From the NCBI GenBank assembly GCA_019722365.1, contig JADFUC010001160.1, positions 62,001 to 126,000 of the forward strand: a DNA stretch of 64,000 nucleotides. Direction: 5' to 3'. The translations under genes and the position numbers were made by a program. Numbering within the stretch: the stretch's first letter is position 1; each line of letters begins with the position of its first letter. The notes beneath the pieces are model-generated. The model was not told the DNA's origin. It was given only the letters and a program-made list of their open reading frames with translations, and made no database searches. Shown piece by piece: positions 1-11,171 of the stretch. Source of the DNA: Lithospermum erythrorhizon. Lineage: Eukaryota; Streptophyta; Magnoliopsida; Boraginales; Boraginaceae.

Positions 1-93
1 AATATTATCCCTTATGTGATAACACTTATATTATCTGGTTAATGAGTGATTGTTTCTGATTTGTTTGTAAAACTTCTTGTTAATAATTCATAG

Positions 94-1034
<941 letters not shown>

Positions 1035-2281
1035 GAAACTCCGAATGAGCTTATGCTATTACTTTCTTGACTACTCTACTCCTTGTGACAAATGAATGAA
1101 CGATACTATTGTGTACTGGTTTAAATCAATGATGGATGTTTGTTGGAATCAAATTTGGTTTAAATAAAGGCTAAATTTCATTTCACCCCTCAAATTTTTC
1201 GAATAGTTCAATTAAAGGATTTAACTTTTGAATAAGTCAAGTTGCTCGGTTATTTTTAGGTCAACTTTCCCCCTAATGTTCAATCAAACAATAATCACAG
1301 AGTTGAGAGTTCTCACCCAAGTTTAATCCAATAATGATCCTACACAATCTCTAAGCCCAAAGTACGGGAACCAATATACACACCCAAATAGTGATTTTTA
1401 CTACTAAAATGACTATTTTGCCCTTGAATATAATTTTTGTTACTACTACACTTACAAATAGGAGGGGCAAAATAGTCATTTCAACCCTCAAACAAACACT
1501 ATTTGGGTGTGTGTATAATAACTCAGCCCAGGTACTCGGAGGCCTAATCAGTTTGCACATATGAACTTGCAAGTTATGATTTGAAAGTTCGATTTCGTTC
1601 AAATGAATTGAAAAAATATGAGTTCAGTTCAACCATTAAAAGGTTTGAGGTTCAAAACACGTTCGATTTTTAAGATAAAATAAGAAAAACTGAAAAAAGT
1701 GACTTTTATATTGTTCGAGGCAAATCGTCAATCGATTGTAAGATGAAGTTCGAGTTCAGCTAAAACTATATCAAACTTCTCGAATCAAAACCAAGCTTTC
1801 AGGCTCATTTACTTGGATATGCCGCTCTCAAGAATAGAAACATGAACTGGAGCCATGCACATGGAAGACAAAATGGAGCGTGCAGATATAATAACTCACA
1901 TCCTAGTAGACAGCTTTTATTACCAAAATCTCAAAGAATTCATTGCTATTCTTGATTCTGACATTTACTTATGTTTTCAAACCCTCTGAAACATACATTA
2001 AACTCATCCAAAACATCCCCGTGAAAGACCAATATTTTCATTTTTTAGCTCCTCACCTCAAACTACAGTATCTCTTATTAGGCCTATTTGTTCTCCCTCA
2101 TATAACAAAAGATACTCGTGAGTGAAGAGCTCTTAAACTTCACGAGTTTCATCTTCTGTTTCAGAAACTCAGACATGAATCCTAAACCCTGTTTTGAAGT
2201 CTCCTCGACGCCTTCAAATACCCTTCATTCGCCCCCCTCGACCATCAATCACTTTCAGAATATTGAGAGCTTGACAGTTCA
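1035..2281. other. Intergenic region between GSNOR and SDD1-like gene
   Basis: AT-rich spacer holding the GSNOR 3' UTR, one short hairpin-forming MITE (1375-1517) and the promoter and 5' leader of the subtilase gene. No further coding exon is seen. An upstream ATG at 2175 opens a frame that overlaps the subtilase start in another phase. Confidence 0.6.
1375..1517. mobile_element. Short hairpin-forming MITE-like inverted repeat
   Basis: About 143 bp with imperfect arms of roughly 40 bp. The left arm has TATACACACCCAAATAGTG followed by ATGACTATTTTGCCC. The right arm returns GGGCAAAATAGTCAT and then CACTATTTGGGTGTGTGTAT. The centre is AT-rich and there is no ORF. Size and structure fit a small MITE; the superfamily is not determined because the target duplication (possibly TA) is ambiguous. 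Confidence 0.7.
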
Positions 2282-4582
2282 ATGGAGAATAAATGGCTTT
2301 TCTTGTTTTCCAGTTTGTTTGTTTGCTTTCTTTCAGTGCAGGCTCATGAGTTGCAAACTTACATTGTTCAGCTACATCCAAATGGAATGGCGAAAACTGC
2401 TTTTGGCTCAAAGGTTGAATGGCACCTTTCGTTTCTTGAGAAAGTTGTGTCCTCTGATGAAGGGGACACCTCGTCTCGTTTTCTTTATTCGTACCACTCT
2501 GCCATGGAAGGTTTTGCTGCTCGGCTGACAACGGATGACGTTCAAGCGTTGAAAAGGTGCCCTGATGTTATAGCAGTGAGACCAGATAGGAAGCATGAAG
2601 TTCATACTACTTACTCCTACAAGTTTCTAGGATTGAGTACCAGGAATGAAGGTGCTTGGTTGAAGTCCGGGTTTGGCCGAGGATCAATAATCGGAGTCCT
2701 TGACACTGGAGCTTGGCCGGAGAGTCCTAGCTTCAGTGACGTTGGGATGCCTCCAGTTCCGAAGAAATGGAAAGGGATTTGTCAAGAAGGGGAGGACTTC
2801 AATTCTTCAAATTGTAATCGGAAACTGATCGGTGCCAGATTCTATAGCAAAGGCCATCTTGTGGCTTCTCAATCAGAATCACCGGATGGTATGAATGAGT
2901 ATCTGTCACCCCGGGATTCTCATGGTCATGGTAGTCATACAGCATCCACTGCTGGTGGAGCTGCCGTCCCTATGGCTAGTGTCCTAGGATATGCAGCAGG
3001 GGAGGCTCGAGGGATGGCACCTGGTGCACACATTGCCATATACAAAGTTTGTTGGTACAATGGCTGCTACAGCTCTGATATATTAGCAGCAATGGACGCA
3101 GCCATCAGAGATGGAGTAGACGTACTATCTCTTTCATTAGGCGGCTTCCCTGTACCTCTTTATGAAGACAACATTGCAGTCGGTAGTTTTAGAGCAGTGG
3201 AGCATGGCATATCAGTCATATGTGCTGCAGGAAATAATGGTAAAATCGAAAGCTCTGTTGCCAATGTAGCTCCTTGGATTGCTACTGTTGGAGCTAGCTC
3301 ACTCGACAGGACGTTTCCTGCTGTAGTTCGGCTGAGAAATGGGAAAATCCTATATGGGGAATCAATGTACCCTGCAAGTCATCTTTTAAGTGCAGAGAAA
3401 GAGCTTGAGTTGGTTTACTTAGCCGATGGAAATAAAGGAAGCGACTTCTGCTTGAAAGGATCTCTCCCAAGAGCAAAAGTCCGCGGGAAAATGGTGGTCT
3501 GCGACCGAGGCATCAATGGGAGAGCAGATAAAGGTCAGGCTGTGAAAGAAGCTGGGGGTGTTGCAATGGTACTAACAAATACACCAATAAATTTGGAGGA
3601 AGATTCTGTCGATGTCCATGTTCTGCCAGCGACGTTAGTTGGTTTTGACGAATCAATCCAACTCAAAAGCTACATAAACTCCACGAGAAGACCTAAAGCT
3701 CGGATCATTTTTGGAGGAACTGTGATTGGAAAATCAAGAGCACCAGCAGTAGCTCAATTTTCATCAAGGGGGCCAAGTTTCACAGATCCTTCAATACTCA
3801 AACCTGATGTAATTGCTCCAGGTGTCAATATAATTGCTGCCTGGCCCCAAAATCTTGGACCTACTGGTCTACCGGAAGATACTAGAAGGGTGAACTTCAC
3901 GGTTATGTCAGGGACTTCCATGTCGTGCCCCCATGTCAGTGGAATTGCCGCACTGATCCATTCAGCTTATCCGAAATGGACACCAGCTGCCATCAAGTCG
4001 GCACTTATGACAACAGCTGACATAACTGATCATAAGGGAAAGCCTATAATGGATGGAGACCAAACAGCTACACTCTTTGCTATGGGATCAGGCCATATAA
4101 ACCCTGCAAAAGCCATCAATCCTGGATTAGTCTATGACATACATCCAGACGATTATATCACTCACCTGTGCAGTCGTGGATTCACACGATCAGAGATTTT
4201 CACAATTACTCATCGCAATGTGAGCTGCCATTACATTCTACAGAGGAACAAGGGATTCAGTCTGAACTATCCCTCTTTCTCGGTTATATTCAGGACAGGA
4301 ATGACGGGCAAAACCATCAGAAGAACATTGACGAACGTGGGGAGCCCTAATTCCGTGTATTCAGTAGTAGTGCAGGCTCCCGAGGGGGTCAAAGTGAGAG
4401 TCAAACCACGACGTCTTGTTTTCAAACATTCGAACCAAACTAGGAGTTACAGAGTTTGGTTTGTATCAAAGAAGAAAAGGGGCACAATAAGGATGCAACA
4501 CGGCCAAGGGTACTTGACATGGGTGAACACCCGGGATAGTCTCTACAGGGTGCGGAGTCCTATTTCAGTGACGTGGACTTAA
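2282..4582 (+). CDS. SDD1: Subtilisin-like serine protease, SDD1/SBT1.2 type
   Basis: Intronless 766-codon gene. A hydrophobic N-terminus (about residues 4-21) is a signal peptide, followed by an I9 propeptide (about 25-110). Catalytic residues are Asp141 (GVLDTGAWPES), His216 (HGHGSHTAST), oxyanion Asn318 (CAAGNNG) and Ser546 (SGTSMSCPH). A protease-associated insert lies near 360-475 and a fibronectin-III-like C-terminal domain near 655-766. Segments such as YKVCWYNGCYSSDILAAMDAA, split here only by reading frame continuity, and NIIAAWPQNLGPTGLP match the SDD1 (STOMATAL DENSITY AND DISTRIBUTION1, SBT1.2) group. In Arabidopsis SDD1 is a secreted apoplastic protease that limits stomatal number upstream of TMM/ERECTA-family receptors. 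All catalytic residues are present. Orthology to SDD1 rather than a close paralogue is inferred from residue similarity only. Confidence 0.93.
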   Translation: MENKWLFLFSSLFVCFLSVQAHELQTYIVQLHPNGMAKTAFGSKVEWHLSFLEKVVSSDEGDTSSRFLYSYHSAMEGFAARLTTDDVQALKRCPDVIAVRPDRKHEVHTTYSYKFLGLSTRNEGAWLKSGFGRGSIIGVLDTGAWPESPSFSDVGMPPVPKKWKGICQEGEDFNSSNCNRKLIGARFYSKGHLVASQSESPDGMNEYLSPRDSHGHGSHTASTAGGAAVPMASVLGYAAGEARGMAPGAHIAIYKVCWYNGCYSSDILAAMDAAIRDGVDVLSLSLGGFPVPLYEDNIAVGSFRAVEHGISVICAAGNNGKIESSVANVAPWIATVGASSLDRTFPAVVRLRNGKILYGESMYPASHLLSAEKELELVYLADGNKGSDFCLKGSLPRAKVRGKMVVCDRGINGRADKGQAVKEAGGVAMVLTNTPINLEEDSVDVHVLPATLVGFDESIQLKSYINSTRRPKARIIFGGTVIGKSRAPAVAQFSSRGPSFTDPSILKPDVIAPGVNIIAAWPQNLGPTGLPEDTRRVNFTVMSGTSMSCPHVSGIAALIHSAYPKWTPAAIKSALMTTADITDHKGKPIMDGDQTATLFAMGSGHINPAKAINPGLVYDIHPDDYITHLCSRGFTRSEIFTITHRNVSCHYILQRNKGFSLNYPSFSVIFRTGMTGKTIRRTLTNVGSPNSVYSVVVQAPEGVKVRVKPRRLVFKHSNQTRSYRVWFVSKKKRGTIRMQHGQGYLTWVNTRDSLYRVRSPISVTWT

Positions 4583-5162
4583 ATCGAAAAGTTATTAGAG
4601 ATATTTCGATGCTTCAATACCTAATGCGATGAATAGTTTACTTACTATCCGATAGCTCGAGATATACTGATAAAGATTCAATAGTCATTGATATCTACCT
4701 AGAAATAGTTAAGTGGTTGTTTCTTTCAAAATCAAGCATTGTTTTCCAATATACTTTTATTACTACTCAGAAGCTTAATGTCCTAATTCTTCTTCATCAT
4801 CCAAAAAATAGATTTACAAATAAGTCCTTTCTAGTAAAATGTCAAACAAAGATGAGTGTTGAGTGTATGAATATAACAATGTAACTAATATGAAAGGAGA
4901 GTGCAAGGATTATTTCACAAAGATTGAATCAACTCTAGACTAATAATATTATCATACTCTAAAAACCAATCATATAATACTCCTAGTACATTGACATTAA
5001 ACGTTAACTTTGACGAGAATCCGGTCATAGATTTTGAAGAACCGCTGACTGCTGAGCAACTCGTCACAGATCTTCTCAAGAACTTTTTGCCCATCCTTTA
5101 AAAGCATTAGATTTAAGCTAAATCAGATCAGAAAACACTCCTCCATTTCTTGAAAGTTTTTA
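4583..5162. other. Intergenic, no gene seen
   Basis: 3' UTR and AT-rich spacer after the subtilase gene. No coding potential or recognisable repeat was found. Confidence 0.6.
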
Positions 5163-8100
5163 GTTTAAACTTAGCTAATTTGATTTTTGGTCCATATACT
5201 ATGCGTATTTTTTTAATCGATTCCTATATTTCATGATCTTTTCCCGCCTCCCCTGTCCCTAACCTTTTTATCTTTTCAGTCTTGGTCCATATCCCCATTT
5301 TTAACAAAGAACGAGTCCCTATATTATCGACCGCACAAACGACTATTTTCGCTCTAACACTAAACTAAAAATATAGTGTGACATTTTATATAATTAAAAT
5401 GTAATCCCACACTTTTCTCTTTTAACACACCCTACCCTACTCCCCTATACCATAGTTCCTGTAAAACTATAATCATTTTATCTTTTGACATCTTAAACTT
5501 CTCGCACTCTACCCATACCCCTCGCCTCCCTCAACTATAAGTAGAATTTTCTTCTTTCGACACACCTTGCCTCCTACCTCCCCTACCCCCACCCCCACCC
5601 TTATCCCGAAGTCCCTCGAACTATAGTCCCTAACCGGAGGCATTTCACTGAAAAGGCCGGCGATTCAACTAAGATTGTGGAAATATAAAAGTTCATCATA
5701 TCCGTTGCAATATTGTAAGTACTCTTGTATTCATAATGCGTATAAATTCCACCATCTCCAAAATTGTTTTTATTGGATTTCGAGGCAATCCAATCAAGTT
5801 TTTCTGTATTCCAGAGCGGACGAGAACCATCTCCAAAGAATTAAAAATTTTGGATAGTTTAAGTTGTTCCAAAAATAATTTTTGATTTCCGGAATATTTA
5901 TTGTATTATTAATTATCGAAAATGTTTTTTCTAAATTTCAATAAAATTATGAATGTCCGGTAGAAATTTTGCACTTTTTGGATATGCTTAAGGCCTTCAA
6001 ATCGGTTTTCAAACAATTGAATCAATCAAAAACCGAATTGCTTGTGAGCCGGAGTACAGACTCGCAGCCGCCCACTGCTTCCGCGGCCAAACGACGCTTC
6101 CGCCACCGCTGACGCTGCTTCGACGGGCCAGCCGCTGGCTACGCTGGTCGCCCGTCGCTGCTTTCATCGATTGTTGGCACAAAAACCCTAATCCGTTTTT
6201 TAAAATATCAATTTCATTTTTTTGTTAATTATTATCATTTTATAATTATTGTAATTGTAATTATCAATTTTGATGATAATAAATTTATTTCAATAATTCC
6301 TCTCATTATTTATCCTTTTATAAATATATTTATTTGAGAATATAATCATGGTAACAATATCTAGTTAAAATATAAATACGCCAGATAAAAACTTGCTGGG
6401 CTTTATCTATTATATTTATATGAAATAATTATTGTAATAATTATTGTTTACTATATACATGAAATAGTTATTGTAATAACTATTGAACACAAAACATATA
6501 TATATGTTTATTAATGGATTTCATAATATATATTTGATGGAATTAATTATGAGATTCAAATTTGTATTATTTATCAAGCATTTAAATTCTATATTTAAAT
6601 GGAAAGTATCTCGTAATTGTCAATCATATATTTAAAATTTGAATTGATTGAGAGTAATTATCTCAACCTCATAATTAGTGTTTATTGTATTTTTTATTAT
6701 ATAATTAATTACATTTTATCAAGGTATTATGTATGTTTTATTATGTATTAATGACATATTTATTTCATACTTAATTGCATTTAAAATATTTTACGACTTT
6801 TACGAGCCATTAATTTCGCACTATTTAATATATTAAATGCATAGTTAATGTATTTCAATTTATTATATATTGTATTACGAATGAAAAGGATATATCGATA
6901 TATGACTCAGTTGTACTTTTCAAATACAAGATGCGAACCGCTTATCGCCAGACACGACTGCCAAGTCGCTTATTTTTATTTATTTTATTTTACCCACAAG
7001 CCTCGCGCGCGTCTTTAGTTAGGTTAGTAAATAAACGCATACAACAATGAGGATTAAGATGACAAGCCACCATGTCGCCTGTTTCCTTAAAGCCGAAGAA
7101 TGCTAAGATTATACTTCGAAAGTGTCAGAATAGGTTTATTATTTTAGTGGTCATATCATATATTTCCTAAATGTGTATTATTTGTTTTATTTTTCATGAT
7201 GTGCATATTAGTCGTAGTATGCGTTTATATAACATGTTAAATAATTAATCAAATAATATGAATCTCACCATAAAATTTAAGCAAACGTATCAAACCAATT
7301 TTAAAGTTGTGCAACTTATCACGATCACCGGGCACATCAAGCGACGGGCAGATGCATTTCAGTATTTCGACAAAGATTTACAATGGATCATGTCAAGGAT
7401 TTACCAACGTCATGAAGCTGCATTTATCATTCCAAGTAATAAGTTAGTTTAATTAGTCGCTTAACCCGCGATTTCCACTAACGCCAGAGGTTCGTGATAC
7501 ATTGATGCTAGGTAGCATCTCAGAGGCAATGCTTAGTAACACAAGAGTTATGTCGTGTTTACATAATTGGTTAGTTAACCTACCGCTATGTCGGGTTTTT
7601 CAAAATGATGCAGCCGCTGCTTTGAAATCTCCAAAGCCAGAGTAGGTCTTCAAGATACTAATACATTTTTGTGAGATTTTGAGTATCGGGTATTACTTTA
7701 CAATTCTATTTTTGTAAGTGTTTCGATTACGATAGATTGCTAAACCGTTGTCATTTACATACCTAGCCTCTAGAGCAATCAAAATGACTACCTCTAACCC
7801 ACCAAACTTCGCTCGATCGCAAGACTGGAGAAGTGTAATCCAACAACTCGAATTTTGATGACTAGTCTCGAACTTGAGGATCGCTCTCGCTGTGAGAACA
7901 TAATATGTGTTGAACTCTAAGGTCCCGTCTCAGACTCTAATGACACGCCACTAATAACGAAAAGGAAGTTCACAAGTCTGACAACAGACATTCAATGTCT
8001 TATGCTAGGCAATATGGAACCTTCTGCTCCAAACTCAAGACAGGCGTGAAGACATATGACATGCACTCAAAGAACTCGATGAAGTTATGTGGTGCTACAA

Positions 8101-8505
8101 GAAGTTAAATTAGCTATAGCTCGTGACTATGGGCTCGTGGACTGCTGGAGTGAGGCCAGGGTGCAGAGGGTAGCGATTAAAAATAAAACGACTATACTAT
8201 AGTTCAAGGACCATAGCTTAGCATCGCAGAGGATAGCATGACAAGTATAGTTAAAAACGCGATTCTATTTAATTACGTAAAATCGCCCCTCCTATACTTT
8301 AGTTTAAATAAGCAGCAAGAAAATACTATTTTACAAGTAAAAACCCATAAGATGGGTGATCATTGTTGTTAAAAATGGAAATAGGGACCAGACCTGCAAA
8401 AATAAAAAGTTTCAGAACTTTTATTAAAAAATTGCAAAATATAGGGACCAATTAAAAAAGATACACATAGTATAGGGACCAAAAATCAAATTAGCTTTTA
8501 AACTT
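5163..8505. mobile_element. About 3.3-kb decayed element with long terminal inverted repeats
   Basis: The left end (5165-5230) reads GCTAATTTGATTTTTGGTCC followed by ATACTATGCGTAT. The right end (8430-8505) is its reverse complement with few changes (ACACATAGTATAGGGACC then AAAAATCAAATTAGC). Similarity continues inward for a few hundred bases: the left segment at 5280-5330 matches the complement of about 8365-8400. The interior is mostly AT-rich with a GC-rich block at about 6056-6175 and a second low-AT part at 7300-8150, all full of stops. It looks like an old non-autonomous DNA transposon, possibly Mutator-like given the long TIRs. The family is not certain and I could not define a clean target duplication. 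Confidence 0.7.
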
Positions 8506-9497
8506 TTGTATTTGTATTAGATCATCAGTATTTGTTAATAATACTCCCTCGGATCAATTCTTTCATGATGGACTGAACTAATCCTTGAATATATTAGCAC
8601 CACTAAACACGAATTAACACAACTAAGCAAAAAATAAAATCCCACCCAAATGTCATTTAAGAGTCCGATGGAGGAACTAGGGGTGCATGGGAAGTAGTCT
8701 TCCTAATTTTTCGAAAACTTTAATTTTATTAAGCATTTTTAATAAAAAAACTATAGCTATTCTTTTAAAAATTATGTTGTTCGCCCCCCTAAATTTTTAT
8801 ATTTTTTCTTATAAGTATGATATCAAATAATCACATCCCTTATATAAAAATTCTGATTCCGCCACTATTTAAGATACATAGATGCTCATTCTCTATTTGT
8901 GGGCCCACACTCTTGCATGTGTCACATGCAAGATGATCACTAGTATGACCTAACACTAACAATTCCAATTTTCTCTTAATTCACCATCACTTTGATCTTT
9001 AATATAACTAATTGTCCACTGATTTATTTCCTCAATCATTCAAGAGGGATGTTTTGGCATAAACCCATGTGGATGCACGTAATTCCCTACTCTTTCCTCC
9101 TCGTGAATTCCTAATCATCCACTTTTTATAAAAAAAACAATGAAATTTTTTATAGATCATCACAAGATTATTATTTAGATATATACTAAGATAATTAACC
9201 CTCTTTATTATGTCAAGTACGTTGTCTTACACATATTATCTCTCTAATAATAAGGACTCAGGGGGCAGAAGGAAGCTGCTATTTATCTAAACTCACATGG
9301 CTTCCATACATTTCTACCAGCACATTATTGATCACTCTATTTTCATATAATATTGCTGCTTCACATGAATGCATGTGAAATTGGACTGTTTTTGTATTTA
9401 TATATTCTTTTGTGGTTCACTCCATGATTGATTTGCTCATGTTTCAATTTCTCTCATTTTTTGATTATTTTCATTTGCTCTAATTTGATTTCATACT

Positions 9498-9500
<3 letters not shown>

Positions 9501-9557
<57 letters not shown>
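9501..9557. repeat. Compound (CT)n(AT)n microsatellite
   Basis: About ten CT units followed by about eighteen AT units without interruption. Likely length-polymorphic. Confidence 0.95.
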
Positions 9558-9558
<1 letters not shown>

Positions 9559-11057
9559 TAGTTCTCAACATAAAAATTAATGATATGATTACATGTTGAG
9601 TTTTAATTTATACATGTAAACTTCGATAATAAAAATATAACGTAATGGAATGTATTATTTGAATAATAGTGATCGAAATAAGAACTACTTCAACTGCTGC
9701 ATTGTAGATGCTCCAAGATACTGCTCGACTAAATTTTTTATACGAATATATGGCCAACCTTAGGTGGCAAACTATTATATTGTATTTTAACAAGAGTATA
9801 GTACAATTTTAGGATTTTTCATAATAATGGCCTAAGCATACAGAATAGTATTGTCCACCTGAATAGTGCGTTGCCTACCAGAAATGAAATTAGACAAAGA
9901 GAATAGGAAGATCATAATTCACATGGGGCAACAACCAGTCCCAAATAGTATTTAATTGTTAAATATATATCTGGTACATTTGAAATAAAGTTCTTCAACT
10001 TCTAAGTCTATAGCCTCATCTATCTATTTTGTCCAAAGAGATTGTTGTTTGATAGACAAAGTAACTAATTGCTTGGGATTGTATATAGCTAAGTTTTTAG
10101 TTACTTTATGTGCTCAATTATTCCTAGTATGCTGATGTTATTTTAGCCTTTTAAGGTCCCCACTTTTGAAAGGAGTAATCTTCACTCATAATTCATGAAT
10201 CTTTGTCATCTATCTTTCATTCAAAGGAACTAATATTTAGGTTGCTCCAACAAAAGGGACTTTTACAATTTCATAAAAATAGTAGATACTTCTTAATTTA
10301 ACTCGAACTCAAAAGTTACACATACAAGTAGACCATTTAAATAAAAATAGAAGAAGTAGAAAAATTATCAAGAATAGGCATCCATCTCCTAAGCTACACT
10401 TTCACAAAAGAAAAGAAATCCTGAGAATCATCTTTCTTATGTTTATTACCAACAAATCTTTAAGGATGTAACTGTCCAAGTAACTCTTATCATCAGTTCA
10501 TCACCAAATTTTACATATTGCATACTATGTGCTACTAAAAGTCTAAAGGGCTAGTAATAAATGTCTAAAGAAGAATTTTAGCAGTAACAATCATGAAGTT
10601 GACCATGATTGAAAAATTATATGCAGTAGCTTAGTAGAACATGAGCAATAACAAACACATTCTGTCCATGTTTATTGTCGGAGTGACTTTCAATCAAATC
10701 CAAAACTTCCAGTTATTACACCCTCTTAAACAGCCTGTTTCAGAACCCAAGATCTCACGAGTACTTTAATTAATTCATCCTCATATAATTCTTTCATTAT
10801 TGTTATTAGTATATTACATCGTTTAAAACATCAACACGCCCAACGTCTCTAAAAATACTCCCGCTTCAAGCTAAAGAAAAACGGTAATAAGATACAACCT
10901 ACCTACGCTGAAAACAAGCGACGTTGCTTTTCGAATCGATCCAAAAATAAAGCCACGATAATATCTACTACTTCACAAAAGATAATAAGCGTAGATAGAA
11001 TATTATATTGTTTCTAACTAATTATCCAGCAATCATCTCTCCATTACCATGCATTCA

Positions 11058-11063
11058 TATATA
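11058..11063 (+). promoter_or_regulatory. Candidate TATA box of MIK1-like gene
   Basis: TATATA lies about 110 bp before the chosen start codon and is followed by a pyrimidine-rich leader with many CT runs, as is common at plant transcription starts. This is a position-based inference. Confidence 0.45.
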
Positions 11064-11127
11064 GCTCTTTCCTCACTCTGTCTTTCACTCTCCTAGTCTC
11101 CTTCTCTACCCCACCTGACCACCCTCA

Positions 11128-11145
11128 ATGGTGGAAAAGTGTTGA
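11128..11145 (+). promoter_or_regulatory. Five-codon upstream ORF in MIK1-like leader
   Basis: ATG GTG GAA AAG TGT TGA lies 26 bases before the receptor ATG and after the candidate TATA box. The AATGG context gives a purine at -3. If the mRNA starts upstream it would be translated first and could damp receptor synthesis. Confidence 0.4.
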
Positions 11146-11171
11146 ACCAAAAAGAAAAACCCCACCAAATT

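Larger units (their letters stand above)
8506..11127. other. Intergenic region upstream of MIK1-like gene
   Basis: AT-rich spacer. It holds a CT/AT microsatellite at 9501-9557 and, at its right end, the promoter of the MIK1-like receptor gene. No coding exon is supported. Confidence 0.6.

Noticed and set aside
7258..7452. 64-codon ORF inside the TIR element
   Set aside because: No similarity that I can see to a transposase and surrounded by stops; left as part of the element.
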